Positions 24,350 through 35,499 of a stretch of DNA of 64,000 nucleotides are shown in pieces. The stretch is taken from positions 29,446,392-29,510,391 of the forward strand of contig CM056552.1 in the NCBI GenBank assembly GCA_029721515.1. Reading direction: 5' to 3'. The notes beneath the pieces are model-generated. The model did not search any database. It was not told the DNA's origin and saw only the letters and a program-made list of their open reading frames with translations. Source of the stretch: Synanceia verrucosa (taxonomy: Eukaryota; Chordata; Actinopteri; Perciformes; Synanceiidae). Both the position numbers and the translations under genes were made by a program. Each line of letters begins with the position of its first letter. The first letter of the stretch is position 1.

Positions 24350-24387
24350 AACTCATACAAAGCGGGGAACATAGGCACGCTCCCGCT

Positions 24388-24431
24388 TCTTGCTGCTGAG
24401 ACAGTGCTAACCACTACACCAGCGTGCAGCC
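24388..24431 (-). mobile_element. tRNA-like head of the split SINE
   Basis: The reverse strand reads GGCTGCACGCTGGTGTAGTG then GTTAGCACTGTC, matching the A-box end of the SINE at 1704. Orientation agrees with the body at 23071-23384, so the two are parts of one insertion or of two same-strand copies. Confidence 0.8.
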
Positions 24432-24639
24432 TACAACACGCCACATGGCCAGAAAACACCACACGAGAATAGGTAAACACGTACACTGCAGTCCCTATTA
24501 ACCGTTGGATGTAGCCACGGACCTCTGGGTGTAGCCTAGCCTAGCTCAGCCGATGCTTTAGCAAAGAGCTAACTGCTGGTAGCTGTCTGTGAACCTATCA
24601 CTCAACATAACCACACCCTAATTTATTAAGAATTTTAAG

Positions 24640-24835
24640 CCGAAATAACACTAAAACGATTGTGGTAAAAAAAATTCACCCCCCTCACAGTGTTCACGGA
24701 GGTGAAAACTCTCAGTAGAGACCAAGAAATTAAAATGTACCAGGCTGTAAATATGTTTTTCAAAGCTGTAAAGTTGACTATTTTAACATGGCGGTCAATG
24801 GAGAATTGCTCACTTCCAGAGCCAGACGTGATCCT
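24640..24835 (+). mobile_element. Fragment of an abundant teleost interspersed repeat (right part)
   Basis: CACCCCCCTCACAGTGTTCA, GGTGAAAACTCT, GTACCAGGCTGTAAATATGT, GTAAAGTTGACTATTTTAAC and GGTCAATGGAGAATTG appear in the order known from a common fish repeat. Its usual left part resembles 22315-22530. Recognition only. Confidence 0.5.
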
Positions 24836-24917
24836 CATTAGCTGTTGTCATATTGAGTTGGACATTTTTATACAATTTTATATGTAATGTTAATGTGTTT
24901 TTCATTGTTGTTATTCT

Positions 24918-25162
24918 GTACACATGGCATCTATTGCACGTCTGTCCATCCTGAAGAGGGATCCCTCCTCTGTTGCTCTTCCTGAGGTTTCTTCCGTTTC
25001 TTTTTCCCTGTTAAAAGGCTTTTTTTGGGGGAGTTTTTCCTCAGTCGATGCGAGGGTCATTTGTAAAGGACAGAGGGTGTCATATCCTGTACAGATTGTA
25101 AAGCCCAATGGGGCAAATTCATAATTTGTGATGTTGGGCTATACAAATAAACTTGACTTGGA
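24918..25162 (+). mobile_element. Retrotransposon 3'-end-like repeat
   Basis: CATCTATTGCACGTCTGTCC, GGGATCCCTCCTCTGTTGCT, TTCCCTGTTAAAAGGC, GGGGGAGTTTTTCC and the end GTTGGGCTATACAAATAAAC then TTGACTTGG match a very abundant teleost repeat. Its tail of AATAAA-TTGA type suggests the 3' end of a non-LTR retrotransposon or a SINE using one. Family name not established. Confidence 0.6.
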
Positions 25163-25528
25163 AAACCCACAGCTCCCCCCTTGTTACACATACGATCAAC
25201 CCACCATGGACTTTGTGTGACATAATAACAGCTTGTGACTGAATTATAGTGCTGTATACAGTAAATACCCTACATGTGTCACCACTATATTACTATATTA
25301 TTACTATATTTTATCCTACCAGTGAAATATGTGCATCATATATTTAACAAACTGGTATCAGATCAGTACTTAGTACCAGTCAGTATGTAAGCTCAGGTAT
25401 TGGGTAGGTACTGGTGTCAGGCAAGAAAAAATGGTATCAGAACATCTATAGATTAATATATTTCTATATACCTATCTATAGTTTAATATAGTTACATCTA
25501 TAGGTATATATATGTGTGTATGTGTGTT

Positions 25529-25529
<1 letters not shown>

Positions 25530-25567
<38 letters not shown>
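25530..25567. repeat. (TA)19 microsatellite
   Basis: Uninterrupted TA, preceded by TATG/TGTG steps. Confidence 0.97.
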
Positions 25568-25569
<2 letters not shown>

Positions 25570-26448
25570 TTCTTCCTTATGTATGTTATATATTCCTTTC
25601 TGTTACATATTAGGATACGAGTCACAGTAGAATTAAAACATTAAAACCAACATAGCATTGGATTGATGTGATCATTTAAACAGCTTTATCAAAGTTTCAT
25701 TTTTTTATTTCTATAAATAAGCACCAACAGTGTCGCACAGAGAGGTGAACAGGGCCAGGAACAGAGCAGAGTGGAGAGAGGAGGGAAGAGGGAGCAGCTG
25801 TTGCAGACGGAAGAGAGAGAGAGACTGTCTGGAGTAAACACACGCCGGTAATTGAGCAGCCGTTGCCATGACCACAGTGATGTTGACTATCTGCCCATAC
25901 CAAACCCCAGACACAAAGCACACACAGAAGTAACAGCAGCTTTTACATGAGCATCTCCTCTGATTTAAAATGTTTTATTCTGTTTGTCTCACTGAGACAC
26001 TGTAACCTTCAGGACAGCAACATTCAGTGTGGATACATGATACAAACTGTGAGATATCCTTTACAGGAAATCATGAAATGTCTGTTTTCATAAAGAACAG
26101 AAGAAACTGAGAACATATTCTACATGGACTGTTATTTAAGTTCTACTGAGGCCTTATCTCATTAGTCATTGTCAATATATTCTGTAGTAGCCAAGCAAAA
26201 CACTTTAAACACCTTATTTCTTCTTTCAGGTATATCAGCAGTTTAGCTGGAGCATGGCCACTGCTTTTTCTTTCATTTAACTGGTTACCATGCTTCATTT
26301 TAATTAGTAAATATTTGTTTCATAACAACATGCATATAGATATCTATTGATAGTTTACAGCATGTACAAACTGACGGCCATCATTAATTATGAATGACTG
26401 CAATTTATACAACTTTAAATATCAATCAAATTTAGACCAGTTTTTGAT

Positions 26449-26703
26449 ATGGATCCAGATATTTTTTCTGAAATGACATTACTTTCAAAGCTCTGGTCAT
26501 CTATTCTGGAAGATAATCCTGAAAACTGTGTGTGCACAGTGACAGGAAGCACAGCAGGTCAGGAGGCTCTGAAAACTGTGAAGGATGAAGACGTTGGATA
26601 TTTGGGTAATAATACTACAGTTCACTCTCACTTTCTTGACCAAACAACTGCTGATGTCACTGACCCTGTCAAACTGATTACGTTTGTTAAGTTTAAGTTA
26701 TGA
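26449..26703 (+). other. Unrecognised 84-codon open frame with downstream AATAAA
   Basis: The frame opens MDPDIFSEMTLLSKLW and ends at TGA 26701-26703. Its composition is free of repeats, unlike most frames in this window, and includes an acidic stretch (LEDNPENC) and KTVKDED. AATAAA hexamers follow at 26914 and 26969. A pyrimidine-rich TTCTTCTTTCAG lies 220 bp upstream at 26217-26229. It could be a terminal exon or chance. I recognise no protein family and would not call it a gene on this evidence. Confidence 0.15.
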
Positions 26704-27192
26704 AATGTTCCCACATCTCAGCTGATACCACTGATAGGAATTATTGCTCCATCTACATAAATGAAACCTAACTAGTAACAACTTTTTAATCTTTCACATT
26801 TTATTTCATTTTATTTAAATGAAAAATTCTGTCACAAACCGTATATCTATGGACAGTATTATGATGTGTCCCCATGCAAATTTGTTTTTATATTTCTAAA
26901 TATTTGTTCATAAAATAAAGTATGTACTTCTGCACAATACATGTGGGGTGCAGGGAATATTTGTCTTTAATAAAATAAAAGACATAGTGTCTGTCTAGGG
27001 TGCCATGGATGCAGATATGACTCATGTGGTCCATCCATGGCCTGTCCCTCTGTCCCTGTCTGAATCTTTAAACAGCAAATAAAATAAATGACAAGTGTCA
27101 GAGAGCTGCTGCTTGAAAATAGACAAGACAGGAACTCATGAAAAGCTTGAAGAGGTTAAAAAATGAGGCAGGGGACGGCTGAGCCCACAACA

Positions 27193-27194
<2 letters not shown>

Positions 27195-27238
<44 letters not shown>
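27195..27238. repeat. (GT)22 microsatellite
   Basis: Uninterrupted GT dinucleotides. Confidence 0.98.
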
Positions 27239-27240
<2 letters not shown>

Positions 27241-27374
27241 AGCAGGACTTAAACACTTCTTCCCTGATTGTCAAGTCAAATAAAGGTTGTCGCGCCCGAG
27301 CCTATTGTCCATACACTCAACTCACCCAAAAAACGTGCCTAACTACCACGCCTCACAGCACAGACACACACTCT

Positions 27375-27397
27375 CACACACACACACACACACACAC
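27375..27397. repeat. (CA)n microsatellite, ~11 units
   Basis: Uninterrupted CA dinucleotides, preceded by ACACTCTC. Confidence 0.95.
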
Positions 27398-27544
27398 GAC
27401 AATCTCCCATGTCTTTGTCTCCAGCAACAGGAGGTGTGGCCGTTTTTCTACAGTTAATGAGTTGGCGGGGCCACAAGGTCTAAGCGGAGGCACGGGTCAT
27501 TCATTCATTTAGCCCCTTAAGCCTCCTTAGCCCACTTCCCCCAT

Positions 27545-27584
27545 ACACACACACACACACACGCACGCGCGCGCGCACACACAC
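27545..27584. repeat. Alternating (CA)n-(CG)n-(CA)n tract
   Basis: A central GCGCGCGCGC run is flanked by CA repeats on both sides. The strict purine-pyrimidine alternation makes it a Z-DNA candidate. Confidence 0.95.
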
Positions 27585-27683
27585 ATTTTACACATCACAG
27601 CACTGAGATAACACAAACACAAGTCCTGGTGTCTGGTGACACAATAGCTTCTGGTAGCAGCTGGTCAGCAGTAGCCATAGGGG

Positions 27684-27686
<3 letters not shown>

Positions 27687-27732
<46 letters not shown>

Positions 27733-27735
27733 CAC
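27687..27735. repeat. (CA)n microsatellite, ~24 units
   Basis: CA dinucleotides with a GC step near the right end. Confidence 0.97.
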
Positions 27736-28033
27736 ATGCAAACATGCAACCACATGTACAAGTCCCTGCATGTCTAATGATGTGTCAAGACAACATAAGA
27801 ACAAGAGGAGACAACTTGACTGGCCATCTGTGGCATGGAAGCCATGAGGAGCATCTGCACTAATCAATAACACACTCACTGCCACACAACATGGAGGCAT
27901 GCATGAGGAAGCACATGCTCATGAACGCCATTCAAATATTTCAAAAGAATGCTTTTAGAAATTGCTTGTAATGTCAGGAGAACATTTTCTATAAATTACA
28001 CAAATTGACTATGATCAGTTACACACAGATACA

Positions 28034-28088
28034 CAACAGGCACAGGCTGCTCCCAGTTCCTCTTTTAGGGGAGTGAGAGTTTGCCTTA
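28034..28088 (+). repeat. Shared dispersed segment, copy 3 of 3
   Basis: CAACAGGCACAGGCTGCTCC and GGGGAGTGAGAGTTTGCCTT match 6606-6662 and 19889-19979. Confidence 0.85.
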
Positions 28089-28278
28089 TGGTGTGTTCAC
28101 TGGAAGCCAGAACTTGGAGCTCTAATCAATATAACCTCAAAGTTTAGTGTCCCAACTCTTCCAGCCTTACAGACGCACAACAAAACATGTAGCTACTGTT
28201 TACATCAGTAGCAGATAGCATGAATTCTATGTCAGGTTGGTGACATTAACCTGACTTTCTAAGGTGGAGATCCGACAT

Positions 28279-28314
28279 CTGGTACCTTTTTGCCTCACAC
28301 CAAAAAGGTACCAG
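28279..28314. repeat. Perfect 14-bp inverted repeat at the SINE 5' junction
   Basis: CTGGTACCTTTTTG (28279-28292) and CAAAAAGGTACCAG (28301-28314) are exact reverse complements around an 8-base loop. The right arm belongs to the SINE head region. Confidence 0.96.
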
Positions 28315-28628
28315 GTTCGAATCCCGGCCCGGGGCCTTTCTGTGTGGAGTTTGCATGTTCTCCTCATGTCTGTGTGGGTTCTCTCTGGTACTCTGGCTTC
28401 CTCCCACCATCCAAAAACATGCATGGGGATTAGGTTAATTGGTTAATTTAAATTGACCGTAGGTGTGAATGTGAGTGTGAGTGGTTGTCTGTCTCTATGT
28501 GTCCTGTGATGAACTGGAGACTTGTCCAGGGTGTACCCTGTCTTTCACCCTAAGACAGCTGGGATAGGATCCAGCCCCCCCACTGCCCTATGTGAGGATA
28601 AGCAGTAGATAATGGATGGATGGATGTA
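28292..28628 (+). mobile_element. 5'-truncated tRNA SINE inserted in a MITE
   Basis: It lacks the A-box end but keeps a canonical B box, GGTTCGAATCC (28314-28324). The body is nearly identical to 1704-2059, and the tail is GATAATGGATGGATGGATG. The 5' end lies in a short hairpin with the flank, which suggests an inverted or snap-back event during reverse transcription. Confidence 0.88.
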
Positions 28629-28644
28629 CAACTTGAACGCACCA

Positions 28645-29523
28645 TGAGCCTAAACACAAACACCAGGCTCTCAATGCTGCTGCAATGACATTAATACCCT
28701 GTTTTACCGGCGATGTTTGTCTCCTTGGTAAAGTAGGGGGATGGATCAGTGTCACTATGAATCTGAAGGGGATATGTCCCCCGACCATAGAGACATATGA
28801 CAGCATGGTTCACAGACACTTGGGAATGAGAATTTGGTACCAAAAGGATAGGATCAGAGCTTTTTGGTCGATGCTACAGAAGTATCAAAGTTTGGTACCT
28901 AGCCCAACACCTGTGACACAGTAACTGGTGTAGCATCATGTCCTATGACGTGCACACACTCAGAGAGAAGGTAGAGATCACAGGAAGGTCATCTGGTATG
29001 GGCAGGATATGAATGTGATAAGATGAAAACAGCTGCTTTCCCGGAGCATTGACACACAGTGATGCATCAACACAACTCATGATGTGAGAGCTCACTGACA
29101 ACAACCGTCCCCCCATGGACATCACTGATGCTCTGGGATGTATTTTGATCCATAAAAGCATTTTATCTTTGATAAAAATATGAAATTGAACATTTGGCAA
29201 CACGAGTTTATTCATTTATAAAACACTTCAAAACAAACAGAAAAATAAACATTTTCAATTTAAACCAGCAATTTAAACCAGTCAGATAAGAGCAGGTAAA
29301 CAACAGGTTAACAGACCCCAGCAGGTTATTCCACAGCCAGGGAGAGGCAAAAGAGAAATGATTACTATAATAATATTAAAATGATTTTGGAGAGGTCAGT
29401 CTTAATAAGACTCAAGAATGATGAAATTACAATAATTAAAAAGGGAGCATTTCTATTGCCTCCACATGACTCTCAACATGGTGCTGCTGAGCTAGCAGCC
29501 CACAGCTAACGGTGCTAACAGTG
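28645..29523. other. Non-coding interval
   Basis: No gene. A stretch at 28830-28910 (TTTGGTACC occurring twice) may be an old transposon fragment. Confidence 0.55.
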
Positions 29524-32500
29524 CAGGTAGACATTACTCCACTGTATCTTTACACAGACAATAGTAGATGATGATATATTAATACTGTGATATCACAGAC
29601 TCAGGTAGACATTACTCCTCTGTATCTTTACATACAGACAATAGTAGATGATGATATATTAATACTGTGATATCACAGACTCAGGTAGACATTACTCCTC
29701 TGTATCTTTACATACAGACAATAGTAGATGATGATATATTAATACTGTGATATCACAGACTCAGGTAGACATTACTCCTCTGTATCTTTACATACAGACA
29801 ATAGTAGATGATGATATATTAATACTGTGATATCACAGACTCAGGTAGACATTACTCCTCTGTATCTTTACATACAGACAATAGTAGATGATGATATATT
29901 AATACTGTGATATCACAGACTCAGGTAGACATTACTCCTCTGTATCTTTACATACAGACAATAGTAGATGATGATATATTAATACTGTGATATCACAGAC
30001 TCAGGTAGACATTACTCCTCTGTATCTTTACATACAGACAATAGTAGATGATGATATATTAATACTGTGATATCACAGACTCAGGTAGACGTTACTCCTC
30101 TGTATCTTTACATACAGACAATAGTGGATGATGATATATTAATACTGTGATATCACAGACTCAGGTAGACATTACTCCTCTGTATCTTTACACAGACAAT
30201 AGTAGATGATGATATATTAATACTGTGATATCACAGACTCAGGTAGACATTACTCCACTGTATCTTTACACAGACAATAGTAGATGATGATATATTAATA
30301 CTGTGATATCACAGACTCAGGTAGACATTACTCCTCTGTATCTTTACATACAGACAATAGTAGATGATGATATATTAATACTGTGATATCACAGACTCAG
30401 GTAGACGTTACTCCTCTGTATCTTTACATACAGACAATAGTAGATGATGATATATTAATACTGTGATATCACAGACTCAGGTAGACATTACTCCACTGTA
30501 TCTTTACACAGACAATAGTAGATGATGATATATTAATACTGTGATATCACAGACTCAGGTAGACATTACTCCTCTGTATCTTTACATACAGACAATAGTA
30601 GATGATGATATATTAATACTGTGATATCACAGACTCAGGTAGACGTTACTCCTCTGTATCTTTACATACAGACAATAGTAGATGATGATATATTAATACT
30701 GTGATATCGCAGACTCAGGTAGACGTTACTCCTCTGTATCTTCATACAGACAATAGTAGATGATGATATATTAATACTGTGATATCGCAGACTCAGGTAG
30801 ACGTTACTCCTCTGTATCTTTACATACAGACAATAGTAGATGATGATATATTAATACTGTGATATCGCAGACTCAGGTAGACGTTACTCCTCTGTATCTT
30901 TACATACAGACAATAGTAGATGATGATATATTAATACTGTGATATCACAGACTCAGGTAGACGTTACTCCTCTGTATCTTTACATACAGACAATAGTAGA
31001 TGATGATATATTAATACTGTGATATCGCAGACTCAGGTAGACGTTACTCCTCTGTATCTTTACATACAGACAATAGTAGATGATGATATATTAATACTGT
31101 GATATCACAGACTCAGGTAGACGTTACTCCTCTGTATCTTTACATACAGACAATAGTAGATGATGATATATTAATACTGTGATATCGCAGACTCAGGTAG
31201 ATGTTACTCCTCTGTATCTTTACATACAGACAATAGTAGATGATGATATATTAATACTGTGATATCGCAGACTCAGGTAGACGTTACTCCTCTGTATCTT
31301 TACATACAGACAATAGTAGATGATGATATATTAATACTGTGATATCGCAGACTCAGGTAGACGTTACTCCTCTGTATCTTTACATACAGACAATAGTAGA
31401 TGATGATATATTAATACTGTGATATCGCAGACTCAGGTAGACGTTACTCCTCTGTATCTTTACATACAGACAATAGTAGATGATGATATATTAATACTGT
31501 GATATCGCAGACTCAGGTAGACGTTACTCCTCTGTATCTTTACATACAGACAATAGTAGATGATGATATATTAATACTGTGATATCGCAGACTCAGGTAG
31601 ACGTTACTCCTCTGTATCTTTACATACAGACAATAGTAGATGATGATATATTAATACTGTGATATCACAGACTCAGGTAGACGTTACTCCTCTGTATCTT
31701 TACATACTGACAATAGTAGATGATGATATATTAATACTGTGATATCACAGACTCAGGTAGACGTTACTCCTCTGTATCTTTACATACAGACAATAGTAGA
31801 TGATGATATATTAATACTGTGATATCACAGACTCAGGTAGATGTTACTCCTCTGTATCTTTACACAGACAATAGTAGATGATGATATATTAATACTGTGA
31901 TATCACAGACTCAGGTAGACGTTACTCCGCTGTATCTTTACATACAGACAATAGTAGATGATGATATATTAATACTGTGATATCACAGACTCAGGTAGAC
32001 GTTACTCCTCTGTATCTTTACATACAGACAATAGTAGATGATGATATATTAATACTGTGATATCGCAGACTCAGGTAGACGTTACTCCTCTGTATCTTTA
32101 CATACAGACAATAGTAGATGATGATATATTAATACTGTGATATCGCAGACTCAGGTAGACGTTACTCCTCTGTATCTTTACATACAGACAATAGTAGATG
32201 ATGATATATTAATACTGTGATATCACAGACTCAGGTAGACGTTACTCCTCTGTATCTTTACATACAGACAATAGTAGATGATGATATATTAATACTGTGA
32301 TATCGCAGACTCAGGTAGATGTTACTCCTCTGTATCTTTACACAGACAATAGTAGATGATGATATATTAATACTGTGATATCGCAGACTCAGGTAGACGT
32401 TACTCCTCTGTATCTTTACATACAGACAATAGTAGATGATGATATATTAATACTGTGATATCACAGACTCAGGTAGATGTTACTCCTCTGTATCTTTACA

Positions 32501-34455
32501 TACAGACAATAGTAGATGATGATATATTCATACTGTGATATCACAGACTCAGGTAGACGTTACTCCTCTGTATCTTTACACAGACAATAGTAGATGATGA
32601 TATATTAATACTGTGATATCACAGACTCAGGTAGACGTTACTCCTCTGTATCTTTACATACAGACAATAGTAGATGATGATATATTAATACTGTGATATC
32701 ACAGACTCAGGTAGACGTTACTCCTCTGTATCTTTACATACAGACAATAGTAGATGATGATATATTAATACTGTGATATCACAGACTCAGGTAGACGTTA
32801 CTCCTCTGTATCTTTACATACAGACAATAGTAGATGATGATATATTAATACTGTGATATCACAGACTCAGGTAGACGTTACTCCTCTGTATCTTTACATA
32901 CAGACAATAGTAGATGATGATATATTAATACTGTGATATCACAGACTCAGGTAGACGTTACTCCTCTGTATCTTTACATACAGACAATAGTAGATGATAA
33001 TATATTAATACTGTGATATCACAGACTCAGGTAGACGTTACTCCTCTGTATCTTTACATACAGACAATAGTAGATGATGATATATTAATACTGTGATATC
33101 ACAGACTCAGGTAGACGTTACTCCTCTGTATCTTTACATACAGACAATAGTAGATGATGATATATTAATACTGTGATATCACAGACTCAGGTAGACGTTA
33201 CTCCTCTGTATCTTTACATACAGACAATAGTAGATGATAATATATTAATACTGTGATATCACAGACTCAGGTAGACATTACTCCTCTGTATCTTTACATA
33301 CAGACAATAGTAGATGATGATATATTAATGCTGTGATATCACAGACTCAGGTAGACGTTACTCCTCTGTATCTTTACATACAGACAATAGTAGATGATGA
33401 TATATTAATGCTGTGATATCACAGACTCAGGTAGACGTTACTCCTCTGTATCTTTACACAGACAATAGTAGATGATGATATATTAATACTGTGATATCAC
33501 AGACTCAGGTAGACGTTACTCCTCTGTATCTTTACATACAGACAATAGTAGATGATAATATATTAATACTGTGATATCACAGACTCAGGTAGACGTTACT
33601 CCTCTGTATCTTTACATACAGACAATAGTAGATGATGATATATTAATGCTGTGATATCACAGACTCAGGTAGATGTTACTCCTCTGTATCTTTACATACA
33701 GACAATAGTAGATGATGATATATTAATGCTGTGATATCACAGACTCAGGTAGACGTTACTCCTCTGTATCTTTACATACAGACAATAGTAGATGATAATA
33801 TATTAATACTGTGATATCACAGACTCAGGTAGACGTTACTCCTCTGTATCTTTACATACAGACAATAGTAGATGATGATATATTAATGCTGTGATATCAC
33901 AGACTCAGGTAGACGTTACTCCTCTGTATCTTTACATACAGACAATAGTAGATGATGATATATTAATGCTGTGATATCACAGACTCAGGTAGACGTTACT
34001 CCTCTGTATCTTTACATACAGACAATAGTAGATGATGATATATTAATACTGTGATATCGCAGACTCAGGTAGACGTTACTCCTCTGTATCTTTACATACA
34101 GACAATAGTAGATGATGATATATTAATACTGTGATGTCACAGACTCAGGTAGACGTTACTCCTCTGTATCTTTACATACAGACAATAGTAGATGATGATA
34201 TATTAATACTGTGATGTCACAGACTCAGGTAGACGTTACTCCTCTGTATCTTTACATACAGACAATAGTAGATGATGATATATTAATACTGTGATATCAC
34301 AGACTCAAGTAGACATTACTCCTCTGTATCTTTACATACAGACAATAGTAGATGATGATATATTAATACTGTGATATCACAGACTCAAGTAGACATTACT
34401 CCTCTGTATCTTTACATACAGACAATAGTAGATGATATGTTAATACTCTGATATT
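29524..34455. repeat. 80-bp minisatellite, 61 full intervals plus a diverged last unit
   Basis: Counting from the CAGGTAGAC landmark, starts run from 29524 to 34386. Fifty-two intervals are 80 bp and nine are 78 bp (CATACAG shortened to CACAG, or TTTACA to TTCA), which fits 61 intervals exactly. Each unit contains the perfect palindrome CTGTGATATCACAG, or a one-base CG variant of it, followed by ACTCAGGTAGAC. Units are nearly identical, with a few recurrent variants (ACATTACT/ACGTTACT/ATGTTACT, ATCACAG/ATCGCAG, TAATACTG/TAATGCTG, GATGATAA). The terminal unit decays after 34436. There is no open frame and no non-repeat spacer. Confidence 0.98.
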
Positions 34456-34719
34456 GTATAGAGAGTTGCTTAACAATATTAGCATGTTAGACAGTGGCAA
34501 TGTATAATCAGTCAAATGAGTGCATCGAAATTTCTGCCTTTGATGAAAAAGCTTATTTTCTCCAGCAGATTGTCGTATTAGTGCTTGTGTTGGTCTACTA
34601 TGTGTTGTAAAGTTTTATTTCCAGACACATACAAACAACAATCACACACAAAAACACAGCAGAGATATCTGTATGTGTGCTGCTTATGAAGACATCAGGA
34701 TTTGACGAAAATGAATTTC

Positions 34720-34755
<36 letters not shown>

Positions 34756-35117
34756 TACACACACACAAATCTCCCCCCACTTCTGGGAAACACCATCAGT
34801 CATGCTTGTTTTTCTGGGGAACAGAACAGGGTTCACACATCCCTCAGCCAAAAGAGATTACCAGAAACACACACACACAATGAGTCAATTTCACTGCAGT
34901 CTGGTTAATAGATGTTGAGTTACCAGTAGGATGATTTCCAATAGGTTAACAATAAGATCTTCACAAAAAAATTTTACAGAATGAGCTTGCAGACAAATCA
35001 GGAGTGAAAAAGATTCCCTTAATTATTTCTCAGATAAATAACACATTTGTGAGGAAGAGTGTAACTTCAAAACACAAACTATGCCAAGAATGCATGCATA
35101 TTTAAAATATATATATA
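34456..35117. other. Non-coding interval
   Basis: Contains one (AC)n microsatellite; nothing else recognised. Confidence 0.6.
34723..34767. repeat. (AC)n microsatellite with GCATAC interruption
   Basis: About 15 AC units, then GCAT and further AC. Confidence 0.96.
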
Positions 35118-35335
35118 GTCGTGGTCAAAAGTTTACATACACTTGTAAAGAACATAATGTCATGTCTTGAGTTTCCAGTTATTTCTACAACTCTGATTTT
35201 TCTCTGATAGAGTGATTGGAACAGATACTTCTTTGTCACAAAAAAAATTCATGAAGTTTGATTCTTTTATGACTTTATTATGAGTCAACTGAAAATGTGA
35301 CCAAATCTGCTGGGTCAAAAATATACACACAGCAA
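35118..35335 (+). repeat. Left inverted repeat arm of the Tc1-like element
   Basis: Mirrors 36473-36678. Shared blocks include ACACTTGTAAAG, CATAATGTCATG, GAGTTTCCAGTTATTTCTAC and TCTGATAGAGTGATTGGAAC. Confidence 0.93.
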
Positions 35336-35499
35336 CATGAATTAGCAGTTTTGGTGACTTAGAAAGTTGTGTCAATGAAATGAGCTTCATAGCATGGCCT
35401 CTTAACTTCTTGTGAGTGATCATGAGTGACTACAGCTGGTGACTTCTCTGAGGCCATTTAAATAGGGCTCATTGGATACAAACGCCCACAAACGCTACA

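Larger units (their letters stand above)
23388..24384. mobile_element. ~1-kb fold-back-like element with palindromic ends, inserted in a SINE
   Basis: The ends are terminal inverted repeats of roughly 85 bp, and each contains its own hairpin. Left hairpin: arms 23424-23438 and 23453-23467, a perfect 15-bp pair beginning GGGGAACATAGAACC. Right hairpin: arms 24305-24320 and 24334-24349, a perfect 16-bp pair beginning GGGGAACATAGGACC. A further copy of the motif lies outside each hairpin (23402-23413 and 24364-24375), giving six copies in alternating orientation. The interior has a GC-rich left part and an AT-rich right part and no recognisable transposase. Its position splits the SINE near where the B box would be. 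Confidence 0.75.
25163..28033. other. Non-coding AT-rich interval with microsatellites
   Basis: Holds several microsatellites and one unrecognised 84-codon frame, listed separately. 27545-27584 is alternating purine-pyrimidine. Confidence 0.6.
28089..28644. mobile_element. MITE, family 3, copy B, interrupted by a SINE
   Basis: The left end TGGTGTGTTCA and right end TGAACGCACCA are terminal inverted repeats. The left ~185 bp follow copy A (19980-20235) closely. At 28279 the match stops, a SINE occupies 28292-28628, and only the last ~15 bp of the MITE follow. About 60 bp of MITE interior present in copy A are missing here, so the insertion was accompanied by deletion. Confidence 0.83.

Noticed and set aside
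29524..34455. CRISPR-like array
   Set aside because: Units are contiguous 80-bp tandem copies with no unique spacers, in a eukaryotic context. It is a minisatellite.
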